Shown here: positions 32,386 through 43,306 of the stretch, in pieces | How the letters are laid out: each line of letters opens with the position of its first letter | Numbering within the stretch: position 1 is the stretch's first letter | NCBI GenBank assembly: GCA_022539475.1 | Contig: VCMS01000206.1 | Location: 1-64,000 of the forward strand | Direction of reading: 5' to 3' | DNA from: Gracilaria domingensis | Lineage: Eukaryota; Rhodophyta; Florideophyceae; Gracilariales; Gracilariaceae | Length of the DNA: 64,000 bases | Notes under the pieces: model-generated | The model's input: only the letters and a program-made list of their open reading frames with translations | Told to the model about the DNA's origin: nothing | Databases searched by the model: none | Position numbers and translations under genes: made by a program

Positions 32386-32653
32386 TGTTGTGGATACTGA
32401 ACGCTTACGATAAACAAGAAGTGGTTTTAATCACTGAGACCCGGCTTGAATTCTATCTTCCGTCAAACTGGAGTTCTCTTCTACTCTTTTATACTGTTTC
32501 AATAAAGTCCTATAGTGTTCTAGACTTCTATAGAGTTTCTATCATTACGCATTAATTGTTTCTACTTATATGTTCAATAGAATATTCTAGAACTCTCTGG
32601 AAGGTAGCAGTTTCTAGTTGTTATCTAGAAGCTTCCAGATGCTTCTACTACAG
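32386..32653 (-). repeat. Copia-A 5' LTR
   Basis: On the minus strand it starts TGTAGTAGAAG and ends CACAACA. A TATAAAAGAG box lies near its middle (about 32485). It abuts E3 gag at 32654 without spacer. Confidence 0.75.
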
Positions 32654-33504
32654 GCAATGCGATACAGGGTGCCATACTCGCGCTGCGAGACACGAAGCAA
32701 GGAGCCGACGAGTCGGAAACTGTTTATTCCACACGCTTGAACAGGGCTTTTCACCGCTGTGGTAACGTGTACTCTGCGGCAGAGCGATGCACGATGTTTG
32801 TTGATGGCTTGGACCGATCAATTCGGACGTTGGTAGCTTGTTATTGGGAGAAAAAACGCCGGATTACCTATCTGGAACTCGTACAATTTGCCCAAGCTGA
32901 GGGAAATGCAGCTCGCGCACGCGCTGGTGTCAAGACGCGCACGCGCCTCCTCCTTCATGTAGAAGGCCGGGACTCTTCTTTGCCTCTATCACGAGGTTCG
33001 GTCCCAGCCGGTTATGACAACCTACACCTCTTACAGGTTGAAGGTTCAATGCCGACTACGGAGCTCCCGTCGACGACGGAGCCGTCTACTGTTGACGTAG
33101 AACCCGCTCTGTACACCGGTCAACACGTTCCGGCCTTGCACGTGCCACATTTTGGTGGATATCGCAGTCAACGCCGTGGTTGGAGGGATCCCTATCCTCT
33201 AGGACAGGAGCGCCGTCAACCGAGTCCGGATCTTCTCCGGCACCTTATTTGCCACACCTGTTACAGGCATGGACACATCGCTCCGAATTGTTTAATGCCC
33301 ATACGGGATATGGCGAAGATCGTGCCTCAGTATGAGTCGTTGACGCCCGCCGAACGGGAACGTGTCCCCGACAAATCGTACCTTCGTGCGAAGGCGGAGA
33401 CTCAGCCTGGAAGCCAGGAAACGGTACCATCGAACGTTGGAACTGTAGCCGCTCCAGCGGAATCGAAACCTCCGCGGATTGGCGGCGAAGCTCAGAAAAA
33501 CTGA
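32654..33504 (+). CDS. E3 gag, C-terminal part (fossil)
   Basis: Includes VYSTRLNRAFHRCGNVY and CTMFVDGLDRSIRTLVACYW, typical of the end of a retrotransposon gag domain. A zinc knuckle reads CHTCYRHGHIAPNC. Gag ends at 33504, with pol beginning 19 bp later. Confidence 0.82.
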
Positions 33505-33522
33505 GCATGGGAGCCTCCAGCA

Positions 33523-36500
33523 ATGGAGAGGCGCCCCCAGCGACGGGGTCTAACGCGCCTGAGGCTGAGAAGCCTCGCTCCCCGGTCACAATCCTTTCGA
33601 GGAAGATGGCCACTACAGACGTGGACTCTGAGCACCTTGGTGTCTTGCGTCGCCCGTGGATACGGTCTTAAGAACAGCCGGTCCCCGGATAGAGTCCTGG
33701 TCATGGCGAAACGAAACTACAAAGTTTACGCCGACCTAAGGGTTTCCGACCAGTATGTGGTTTGGCAGTTGTCAGTGCTCGATACAGGAGCTGGGCCAAA
33801 CTTTTTGGTAGAGTCTAGGATTCCGCCGCACTTGCGGTCTCGCGTTCGTGCGGCGCCGCATATTGATATCGCGGATGCAAATTATCGGCCACTCTCTACA
33901 GTGGGAGTGATAGACCTGCTCGTCATGCTTGGCCACTACGTGGTGAAGCTCGATTTCTTGGTTTGCAAGCAGCTCGCTGCGCCGGTTATACTCGGATGTG
34001 ACTTCTGTGACCGTTTCGTCGAATCAATTCGACCGCGGCGGAGAACCATCGAAATGGAGGATGGGACCATTGTACCGATCGTTCGGCGTCCCCTTCGACG
34101 GGCTTTGAAGAAGCAAGTGCCCTTGCCTGCTGCGCAGGAGCCTGCCGCCGATGAACGGAAGTCTACGAAGCTCCGAGTTGCTGGGTCTATTTGCATCCCG
34201 CCCGAATCGCAGGTCCGGGTTACTGTAACATCTCCACAATGTGGCTTACAAACGGTGCAACCGTCGCCTGCGTTGCAGGAGAAGCATCAGCTCGCTCTGG
34301 CTAATGGGATTGTTTTCGTCGAACACGAGAATCCTTTTCAGGTGCTGGTGGCGAACTTCAGCCGTTTTCCTCAACGGTTGGTTAGGCGCCAAGTTATTGG
34401 ATCATTGCTCCAGCACCCTGCGGCTATAGTGCCTACTCAGGTTTCTATGGCCGAAGTCCTCGGAATCCTCGAAGCTGAGGAGGGGGAGGCGGAATGGAAT
34501 AATTCCGAACCGAATTCTGGTCCGAACAGTTCGTCGGGAGATGCTACGCCGACTTCGTTGGATGCGAAGGATCACAACCGGTCGAAGAAAGCAATGCCGA
34601 CCTCATCGGACAGTAATGATAAGGACCTTAGTGCTGCTGACACGAAGGATAAGGCAGTACAGGAACTGGAGTCTCTGGATCTTGAACATGTCCCAGAGAC
34701 TCACCGCGATAAATTGCGGCACATGCTCGAAGAGTTCAGGCCCATGTGGGATGGCACAGTGGGTAAGATTGGTATTACCGAACATCGGATTGATTTGCTA
34801 CGGAATACTCGGCCCATTTCACAGCACCCTTACAGGGCAGGACCGACAGCTCGACGAGAGGAGAAAGCTCAAGTTGAGAAAATGCTCCGCGCTGGAGTGA
34901 TCGAGCCGGCTCAGTCACCTTGGGCATCGCCGGTGGTGCTCGCGCCCAAAGCTGATGGGTCTTGGCGATTTTGCATCGATTACCGCAAGCTGAACGCCGC
35001 CATGGTCAAGGATGTATATCCTATCCCACGAATGGATGAATTCATCGATTCGTTGGGCAACGCCAAAGTTTTCACAACCCTAGACGCGAATTGGGGCTGC
35101 TGGCAAGTTCCCGTGAGGGCCGAAGATCGTGACAAGACAGCCTTCGTCTATCATGAAGGATTGTACCGATTCAATCGGATGGCCTTTGGGTTAACGAATG
35201 CGCCAGCCACATTTCAGAGAGTTGTGGATATTTTGTTCGCCCGCTTCAAGTGAAAGACTTGCCTGGTTTACCTGGATGACATCATTGTCTACTCCAGCAA
35301 CCTGGACGAGCACTTGACCCACGTACGGAATGTGATGCGAATCCTACGCGATTCAGGCATTACGCTCAAGCTCAAGAAGTGTGAGTTTTTCACCGAAACC
35401 GTCAGGTATCTCGGCCACGTTATCCCTCCTGGACGGCTGTCGATAGACGAAGTTCGCGTGAAATCCCTCAAAGAGGCTAAGCACCCGCGGACGCATACCG
35501 AACTTTGCGGACATTGCGGCCCCGTTGAATGAGCTCCTGCGCAAAGGACAGCCAGTCAACCTGGAAGAATTAGACGACCGCAAGGCCGCGTCTTTCTCGT
35601 CGCTCGTGGACGCGGTGACATCGCCGCCTATTTTATCCTTACCTAGGGCTGGTTTTCCGTATGCAATAGATACGGATGCGAGCGACTACCAAGTTGGCTG
35701 TGCACTGTTCCAGACCACCGAAGATGGCGAGCGATTGACAATTGGGTACTGGTCAAGAAGCCTCAACGTTCACGAGAGAAATTACTCGGTATCCGAGAAA
35801 GAGTGCTTGGCAGTTATCTGGGCATTACAGACACTGCGGCCCTATCTTATGGGAACTCATCTTCATTGTTCATACCGATCATTCGGCCTTACGCTGGCTA
35901 CTCTCTATAGCAGAGCCATCTGGCCGCTTGATGCGGTGGATACTTCGCTTGTCGGAATTCGACTTTGAAATCCGCTACAAGAAAGGACTCCTGAACAATC
36001 AGGCTGATGCACTGTCCCGCTTGGAAACAGCGGCTGGAGCTACGCCAGTTGATGACCTGGAAATACCGTGCTTCTTCGCGGAAGACGGCTCGAGCGATGC
36101 CGACGAAGACTTGGAAGGATGGGACATCTACGATGCTGTTTTAGCCGTGTCAAACACGCGCCCAGAATCGAACTCTTTCGTACCGACCAAGCCGGAAGAA
36201 CTCATCCGGGAGCAACACACGGACCGTTTTTGTACGGAGATTCCTGTCCGTTTGAACGGCGGAGCACGGCTGCCTTTCGTCGAGAACGACCAATGATTCC
36301 TCATCCGAACTGTTAGGAACAGGCCACAGATTGTGGTTCCGCGCTCACTTCAGTCACGGGTACTGCACTTTTGGCACTATGCGAAGCTCTCAGCCCACCC
36401 TGGTGGCAGGAAGTTGTACTACACCTTGAGGAAGGACTTCTACTGGCAAGCGATGGCTTTCGATGCGTATGCCACTGTTCGTGGATGTTCTGATTGCGCA

Positions 36501-37250
36501 AAGAACCGCGTCAAACTGCGGAAGTACTCCAAGAAGTTGGTACTCTTCCCTGCTAGGGCTCCGCTCGAGGTCGTGGCTATCGACTTGTTCGGCGAGTTTA
36601 TTCGCACTCGTCAGGGAAACCGGTTTCTACTGGTGATCACCGACCGCTTTTCTAAGCTGGTACGGACTGTGCCTTTGAAGAAGATTACCGCCAGTGCGGT
36701 CGCCCAAGCTTTCGTTACACACTGGGTTTTTGTCTACGGACCGTCGATTGATTTTTTATCGGATAATGGACCGCAGTTTGCAGCTAAATTCTTTCAAGAC
36801 GTTTGCCGCATCTTGCGGATCCAAAATTGGTTCACGACAACATATCATCGCCAGAGTAATGGGCAGGTTGAACGCTTTAACCGCACAATGCTCAATGCAT
36901 TACGGACATTCGTTGCCGAGCACACGTCGGAATGGGATCAATACACCGATGCGGTGACGTATGCCTACAACACGCAGGTTCACCGTACTACTCAGATCTC
37001 GCCGTTCGAGCTTGTGCTATCACGCGTTCCACCGTCGGTGGTGATCGAGCCACAGCCAGTACTGGACAAATTCCCCTCGCCCCGCCTCCATAGGGACGCG
37101 TGGAAGGGATGGCCCAGGAAGATTATTCTTACGGTTAGGCAGAATATCGCTAAGGCGCAAGCCGCCTACAAGCGGAATTTTGAGGCCAGAGTGCGCAAAC
37201 ACGCCCCTCCGATCACGGAAGGTAGCTATGCCTTCATACGCAAGGAATAA
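33523..37250 (+). CDS. E3 pol: protease, RT, RNase H, integrase (fossil)
   Basis: The protease reads VLDTGAGPNFLVESRIPPHL. The RT has SWRFCIDYRKLN, MAFGLTNAPATFQRVV and, after 35255, YLDD in LVYLDDIIVYS. RNase H has YAIDTDASDYQVGC and later HTDHSALRWLL. The integrase (about 36333-37250) has an HHCC module (HPGGRKLYYTL, CSDCAKN), VVAIDLFGEF, DFLSDNGPQF and QSNGQVERFNR. Gypsy order throughout. Broken at several points. Confidence 0.9.
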
Positions 37251-37259
37251 TACAATCCC

Positions 37260-38965
37260 GAGAAGGAGAAGCGCCACAAGCAGTCCCCTACCGCGGATGG
37301 TCCCTACAGGGTCATTTCAGTTACCGACACTACGGTTGTCCTTGACATCAAGGGAGAGCACGAGCGTTTTTCGCGGGACCGCGTAACGCCTTCACCAACG
37401 CCTGCTTCTCAGGAAACGCAACCGGAAACGCCGGACACCGCTACGCTTACTGTGGAACCAGCCGCCGAAGCGGGAGCGCGCACTTCGTTGTCCGTATTGC
37501 CGCATCCCAATCGCGGACTTGTTGATTTGCGGGCTGAGCCGGAATCTCACCAATCAGTCTCTGCTGCCGCTCATGTACGTACACGGATACTGGCCCCTCC
37601 GAGGATACTTGCCACCGCCCCCGACTCTCCAACTGAGGAGGGGGAGGAGGAGGCAAATCGCTCGCTGTCGTTGTTGCCGTCGTCGACGGAATCGCCGTTG
37701 CAGGCCTCAATGTCGCAGGCAAGTCGTGGTGAACGCGCGAGGACGCCCGACGCACAGCCGAACAATTGGAAAGAGGAGAACAACGCGCAGTTATCGCGGA
37801 AGCATGAGGAGGAACGCACCACTTCGGTGGAGCACAAAGCCGGACATCCGGAAGAGTACCAGAGTGTAGCTGCTGCAGAAGTCGCCGCTTTGCCCACGGA
37901 TGGTACTGTACTGCCGTCACAGACGGAAGGACAGGAGCCTGCCCCTGCTGTGCAGCGTGAGACCGGCACGCCGGAAAAGAGTGTCGCAAACACAACAACA
38001 GCCGTGTCAAATGCGGAACATAAACGCTTGCCGCAGCCGGAGCCCGCAGCGGTAGCGTACCTGCGCTGAAGAAAACCGGAAGTTCGGAAGAGGAGTTAGT
38101 TACAGGATACCGTGCTGTTACGGCAGACCCGACTTCGGGAGATCTCAGTGAAGCATCGTGTGATGAAGCCGTTGAAAAAACGGAGGAAACCGCCGATATG
38201 GGGAGCCGATACGCCACACTAAGTGGGCAGCGGCACAACGCTGCACGCGCGCACACAACGCGCCAAGTGTCCGGCTTCGCCAACGATCCGCCTCCAGTGG
38301 AGGACAACAGCACAAGAGCCGGGCACGTGCCTGCTGTAAAGCTCGCGGCCGCCGAAAACGGAAGTTCCAAATTTGAATCGGCATCGCACAGCCGTGCAAC
38401 GGCGCATACGCAGTTGAGTGGCGAAGCGCCACCACGGCGCGCACAGCAGCACCACTCGCTGGCGCATCGCAATGCGGACCGTTCATCCTCACGACGGGAG
38501 ACCCCGCCGGAACGCCGGAAGCTCGCTGTTCGAGAAGACCAAAGTAAGGTCACAGCCCGACAAATCGGGAAGGAAAGCCAGAAATCTGGAAGCCTGAATG
38601 TCAGGAACACACAATCGTCACCAGGACCACCTGGCGTACAGAACGCACTGCCGTCAGAACGGAAGCCGTTTGGCAACGACGTCCACGACGGGAAAACAGT
38701 CAACGACACCTCAGAAGAGGGCACGACAACCGAACCGCACACTGAGCGGCGTGTCCTCGACAGGGAGTACTTTTTGGACCGTCTGACTAGCCGCGGCTAC
38801 GCCTCTGATAGAGAGCTATTGTATCGAGTCCGTTGGTACGGCTGTCCTTCGTCGAAGGACACACATGAGCCTATCGAGCACCTTCCTCGCTCTAAGGTCC
38901 TACAGTACCACCGTCGCACGCGGACACCGATACCGGCTACGCTGGACAGAGCCCAAGTGGGTTGA
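37260..38965 (+). CDS. E3 pol tail: disordered region and chromodomain (fossil)
   Basis: An expanded low-complexity region lies between integrase and chromodomain. It is rich in Glu, Ala, Thr, Pro and Ser, and its composition is more GC-rich and repetitive than the rest of pol. The chromodomain at the end has LLYRVRWYGCPSSKDTHEPI, followed by HLPRSKVLQYHRR, aligning with VYRVRWYGYG and DSWEPPENI of E2. In E2 the same linker is far shorter. Read in more than one open frame. Confidence 0.75.
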
Positions 38966-38983
38966 CTACCCACAACTTGTGAG

Positions 38984-39285
38984 ATATGCCGTCTCAGACG
39001 GAATATGCCGCTTCACGCGGATGGAATTTCATCATGCAAAACGTGCCGCTTCACGCGGATGCAACGACGTTGATACTAACAAGCCGCCCGGGCGGACGCT
39101 ACTGAGGGGCAGCAACATGCCGCTCTATGCGGACAGTCTCTGGCTGAACAGACAAGCCGCAAAACGCGGAAGCCACTTACAGTGGAAAAGAAGATGGAGA
39201 AGAAAGAAGCCTAAGAAGAAGGAGAAGAAGCCAGGACACTGGAAGGAAGACTAAGAAGTCTTATCGCTACATCCGCTTCTGCGGA
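38984..39285 (+). repeat. Cluster of short hairpins in the E3 spacer
   Basis: At least six short inverted repeats in 300 bp: CCGTCTCAGACGG near 38986, CCGCTTCACGCGG near 39007 and again near 39051, CCGCCCGGGCGG near 39082, CCGCTCTATGCGG near 39121, CCGCAAAACGCGG near 39162 and CCGCTTCTGCGG near 39269. Most are a 4-bp CCGC/GCGG stem around a 4 to 5-base loop. They lie between the convergent pol and antisense genes. Confidence 0.7.
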
Positions 39286-39442
39286 AAGTTACCCCCCCCT
39301 CTTGTGGGCCATTCGCAACAGCCTCGAACGAGGTATCGCCCACTGAGAAGGGGGAGAACAAGAAGAAAAATTTGAGCCAAGCCAGCAAGGCTGGAGAAGT
39401 TTACCTTTAACTATTGAGTTTGCCCCTCATCATCGCAGTCTA

Positions 39443-41138
39443 TTACGGACTACTGCAGCCCGTCAGAGATCTCGAGCCGGAGAAGTACACGCCGGAAGGC
39501 CCAGCACCTGGGGTGCCTCCACTACCGGGAGCCCTGGAGAAGCGCTGTGCCGCTATCGCTTGCAATTCCGACTCGTCGGTCACCGTATCGGGAACAACCA
39601 CTCCCACGCCTCGAAGGAAGTCGCGAATGACCGCCGCTCGCAAAGTGAGAGAGGAACTACCGCCCCTGGCGGATGCTACGTCCTGAACCCACGGGCCAGT
39701 CGGAGCGGGAGCCTCTACAGCGAGTGGGACAACAACCACGACTTCGTCGTCATCTCCCGTAGCTCCGGGCTCCGTTACAACCTCCACGCCCTCTGGCCTC
39801 CTCATCCATGGGGCTTCCTCCCTCTGCAGGGTCATCACCGTCATCGTCAACGTATACAAACCCACGCGGGTGCCCTTCCGGGATGTGACGCTCCTCTCGG
39901 CGGCGACCAGCCGCCTCAACGGGACCAATTATCTCCCAAATCCATGGGTCAAAGTATACGAAGTCGCCGGCATTGACGTTCCGTCCTGGAGAACGGTTCG
40001 ACTGCCGACGAACCGCGTCGGAAACCTGAATAGCCGGCACCTCATTCCAATCGATCTGGTCAATGACGTCCACCAACGCGGTTGCTTCGCGCGCATTGCG
40101 GACAGAGCCGAGCACCTCGGAGAGATCCAATGCCCGGATCTCTTGCCAGATGAGTTCCGGAATGAACCACACTCGGTAGGAATCATATGCCTCGATGAGG
40201 AGGAAAGCCGCGACGCGGATGGTCCATTCGGTTGCAAGAATGCTCCACAGGCCACGAGGTGGGTCGTTCATGAAGTACGAGCCTATGTAAGTTAGGCAGG
40301 GCGCTAGCTCTACGTGACTCCCTCGTGGGACTTCGACCGCAGGCCAGAACGACCGCAGTGGCAGGTATCGCCCAGTATGGGAGTGACGCGCGATGCGCTC
40401 AACCTCCGTGCACTGGTACGGCACCAGTACCCCGAAGCGGGAGCGCCATTTCCTCTGGAATCGGAGGCCTTCATGGAACTGAGACCGTGCTGGACGGCGA
40501 AGATACCGGAACTCGGCACGAAGAATAGGCCGAGCCGACAGGAGCAACTCCTGCTGCGGCTGAACGCTGTCCGAGTATCGGTCGATTTCGTCCAACGCGT
40601 TGGCTAGATGGTCGCCGTAGCCGACCTCGCCGAAAGTTCGGTAACTTGTCACGTCATACTGGTACTGTGGCGGCACCGGATATTCATTCGGAGCTCGGAA
40701 GTGTCGCGCGTACTCAATGCGGGCCATCTCATTGCGAGCAAATTGTCTCGTTTCGTTTCGACCTACAAACAGGCAACTCGGTGTGACCGCAACGCGGGCG
40801 ATCCAGTCCCATGAACAGGTAACATCAGCAGGAAGCCCACCAGGGAGTTGACCGTCGATAGCGTACGAGTCGACGAGCTCGGTATCTCGAACGGCCTCGG
40901 CGTCAAGCCAGGGAGCCTGGGCGAAAAGGAAACCGTGCCGGTGCGGATCCCGGATGCGTAAAGCGCCTGCGGTAGGCCATCCACCCAGCGTATCTGGCAT
41001 CTCGGCGTTGAACCATTCCCATACGGGCGCGGGACCAGCCTGAGCTGGAGCGTGATCCTGTTCGGAAGAACCCGGCTGGGAGGCAACCGCCGACTGCGGA
41101 AGAGGTACAGACCGAAACGGCGGGTTGGAGACTTGCAT
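39443..41138 (-). CDS. E3 antisense gene, unknown function (fossil)
   Basis: Minus-strand coding region, starting about 200 bp from the 3' LTR and convergent with pol, as in E1 and E2. The N-terminal part is Pro/Gln-rich. The middle has YLPLRSFWPAVEVPRGSHVE, LTYIGSYFM and EWTIRVAAFLLIEAYDSYRV (near 40180-40230); the EW-plus-hydrophobic-helix block matches E1 and E2. The end of the main frame has DDDGDDPAEGG and ARGRGGCNGARSYGR, a shorter Arg-Gly stretch. A further open frame toward 39443 is Val/Gly-rich. More diverged than the E1/E2 pair. Function unknown. Confidence 0.65.
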
Positions 41139-41329
41139 ACGTGCCGTCGAAGACGGATGGGCGTTGGTGTGTTGGGCATCGCAGGTGGGCTCGAAATGAC
41201 GAGGTTCGCTATTGATACCGGAGATGTTGGTGGCTCCGAACAGTTCTCAGCAAACCCGTCTTGGGAGACTTCCTTATATACCTCCATCGCAAGGCGCAGC
41301 GAGCCGACTGAGTCGGTGTCTCAGCCTGC

Positions 41330-41340
41330 GAAGGGGGAGA
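41330..41340 (+). other. E3 polypurine tract
   Basis: GAAGGGGGAGA lies immediately before the LTR start TGTAGAGC. This fixes the orientation of E3 and the LTR start. Confidence 0.8.
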
Positions 41341-42000
41341 TGTAGAGCAAAACGCCCTTTGTGGGGATACACCGAGGTGTTTTTCATAGTTGGTTGATCC
41401 GTTACCGGCTTCGACACCTCAGGTTATGAGAGGCTACTGTGGTAGTGGCCCTATTTTGGGGTATGCCTAGGAAGGGTAGTATTTCTGCACACGTGTGCCA
41501 AGTTGGCCCGATAGCGGGTGCGCCGTGGCAAACCTGCCACGGGTGCACACCTGTAGTGTATTGGCCGGCATCGCCGGATAGTTAGATATTTCAATTGCCG
41601 CATATAAGTGGCGGCACTTGCCGCCACTGTACGGGAAGTAAACCTCAACGAGGCTTTTGGCTCTGATGTTCTTGCCGCTTGCGCACGGTCACAAGCCCCA
41701 TCTTGGGGAATACCGCCGCTATTCCGGGCTGATCAACCAACCTCCGTCTCTGAGGAGTACTAATCCGTCGTCACGGCACCTTTCTTATCTATTTTATTGT
41801 CTCTATTTCCGTCTTACGGCTTTCGCTACTCTGCCTTACATTGTAGGTTTGTCCAATTTGTCTCGGGAGTTTTCTCGCTTATCGCGAGTCAGTGCTCCGC
41901 AGTGCGGCTCGTTTACTGATCTTTTGTTTACTGATCTTTTGTCGTCCCATATACCGTTGGGCTGGATACCTCCACTCGCTGTGGCTCGCTATAATTTGTT
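41341..42000 (+). repeat. E3 3' LTR
   Basis: Similar to the solo LTR at 44841 from TGTAGAGCAAAACGC to about 41990 (CACTCGCTGTGGCTCGC), after which the two differ. It contains GTGGCGGCACTTGCCGCCAC near 41606, a perfect 8-bp stem. I could not place its end. Confidence 0.8.
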
Positions 42001-42340
42001 TGGAACTAACACTGAAACGTTCATGCAGCGTCTGTGATAGTCGGGGAAGTGGCTGGTCGGTCTCCTGACATGACCTATCGCAGAGAAGTGGGAAAGAATG
42101 AGTGGCTGTCACGCTTTGTCAAACTATACCAGTTGTCTAATTAAGCCGATCTGAGGGTTACCTCTTCGGCTAGAGCGTACAGTGTAAACTAGACCTTTCT
42201 GAACCATTTTACACGCGTATCCGCGTACACGTGCGTACCCCGTCAACATAAGAAATATTATTTATGTTTTTCTAAACTGCGTTACAGAACGACAAACGTA
42301 TTCCAAAACTTCTACGTGTAGCGTCTCATGATCTGTCTGC
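42001..42340. other. Spacer, nothing recognised
   Basis: About 340 bp between the recognisable E3 LTR and the SRP-receptor fragment. It may hold the last, diverged part of the LTR. No gene seen. Confidence 0.4.
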
Positions 42341-42344
42341 CAAG

Positions 42345-42925
42345 CTAAGCGTTCACACGCATTGCGTGCCACACACGTTCCGCGCCGGCGCGGTGGAGCA
42401 GCTGCGCACGCACGTGCGATGCCTGGGCGACCGCGTGCAGCTGTTCGAGAAGGGTTACGGCAAGAACGCGGCGGCGGTGGCGGCCGACGCCGTGCGGCGC
42501 GCGCGCGAGCTGCGCTACGAAGTGGTGCTGGTGGACATGTCCGGGCGCATGCAGGACAACGAGCCGCTGATGCGCGCGCTGGCCAAGCTGGTGCAGGTGA
42601 ACCGCCCGAACCGGCTGCTGTTAGTAGGCGAGGCGCTGGTGGGCAATGACGCCGTCGACCAGCTGAGTAAGTGCAACCGCGCGCTGCCCGACTTCCAGCC
42701 GGGCGCACGCGCGCCTCGTCGACGGCATCGTGCTCACCACGTTTGACACGGTCGACGACAAGATCGGCGCCGCCGTGTCCATGGTGTACGCGACGGGGCA
42801 GCCCATCGTGTTCGTGGGCATCGGCCAGACATCCAGCGACCTGAGCACGCTCAACTCGCGAGCGGTCGTTGCCGCGCTGCTCCGCCATGAGGAGGTACCC
42901 CGATATGGGACAACGAGAGAAAATT
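42345..42925 (+). pseudogene. SRPRA: SRP receptor alpha subunit, C-terminal GTPase fragment
   Basis: The end of the NG GTPase domain of the signal-recognition-particle receptor alpha subunit, which docks SRP-ribosome complexes at the ER. Seen: TFRAGAVEQLRTHVRCLGDR, LFEKGYGKNAAAVAADA, VVLVDMSGRMQDNEPLMRAL (the family has DTAGRMQ), LLVGEALVGNDAVDQL, then DGIVLTTFDTVDDKIGAAVS and FVGIGQTSSDLSTLN. The P-loop and everything before it are missing. The frame shifts near 42372 (family CDTFRAG is disrupted) and again near 42705. GC content is very high, like the host-type segments to the right and unlike the transposons. It is a truncated copy or the remains of a host gene broken by insertions. Confidence 0.85.
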
Positions 42926-43306
42926 AAAGAGTAAAATATCTTGTACTTCTCCGTTTCATTTCGAACTTTCACAACTTTAGGAGAAGTTTGTTAGTCTGTC
43001 CTATGCGAATTTTCAGAGTCCAGATATGGCCCTAGGCTGAGCAGTTGGCAGGTAACATACGTTGTTAGGTAGCCGTTAGGAGCCACCAACTTACCGTCCA
43101 TAAAAGATCAATTTTGGACTACATTTCGCAATAGTTTTAATAACTCCTGAACCATTAATTTCTGGTCACTGAAAATGCGCGCAATCGATTCAGCACGGTC
43201 TCTTCCGTCTAGTAGAGGACAACGCCGTCTCGTTTGCTGTGGTACTCTAGCAACAACCGGGCAATTCCCACCTGAAGCAAACAAACCCCAACATGGGTAT
43301 TCCCGG
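42926..43306. other. Spacer between the SRP-receptor fragment and pogo-1
   Basis: About 380 bp without a gene. It presumably contains the 3' end of pogo-1, but I cannot identify a terminal inverted repeat. Confidence 0.4.

Larger units (their letters stand above)
30319..32653 (-). mobile_element. Copia-A, 5' half: LTR, gag, protease, integrase (fossil)
   Basis: Ty1/copia element in minus orientation, cut by E2 at 30318 and continued at 16397-18240. In element order it shows a 268-bp LTR, a half-tRNA primer site, gag with a zinc knuckle, an aspartic protease, a pre-integrase zinc module (ELWHARFGHAG, CRGCALGK) and the integrase core. Integrase before RT is the copia order. The outer LTR edge at 32653 touches E3 gag directly, so copia-A probably inserted into E3. 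Its distal LTR is not visible in the window. It is broken at many points and older than E2. Confidence 0.9.
32654..42000 (+). mobile_element. E3: Ty3/gypsy chromovirus with antisense gene, 5'-truncated (fossil)
   Basis: Third chromovirus, in plus orientation. The left end is cut inside gag at the copia-A LTR, so no 5' LTR or primer site is present. It keeps the gag C-terminus, protease, RT, RNase H, integrase, a long low-complexity pol tail with chromodomain, a cluster of short hairpins, a convergent antisense gene (39443-41138), a polypurine tract and a 3' LTR from 41341. The LTR belongs to the same family as the solo LTR at 44841-45683. It is broken at roughly six or more places and is older than copia-A, which sits in it. 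The right end near 42000 is approximate. Confidence 0.88.

Noticed and set aside
39443-41138. Reading the E3 antisense region as an envelope gene
   Set aside because: Its place before the 3' LTR suggests env, but it is on the opposite strand and shows no signal peptide, membrane segment or furin-like site. The same holds for E1 and E2.
42262-42972. Minus-strand ORF of 236 codons over the SRP-receptor fragment
   Set aside because: The plus strand encodes recognisable SRP-receptor motifs. The minus frame is Ala/Arg/Pro-rich noise.
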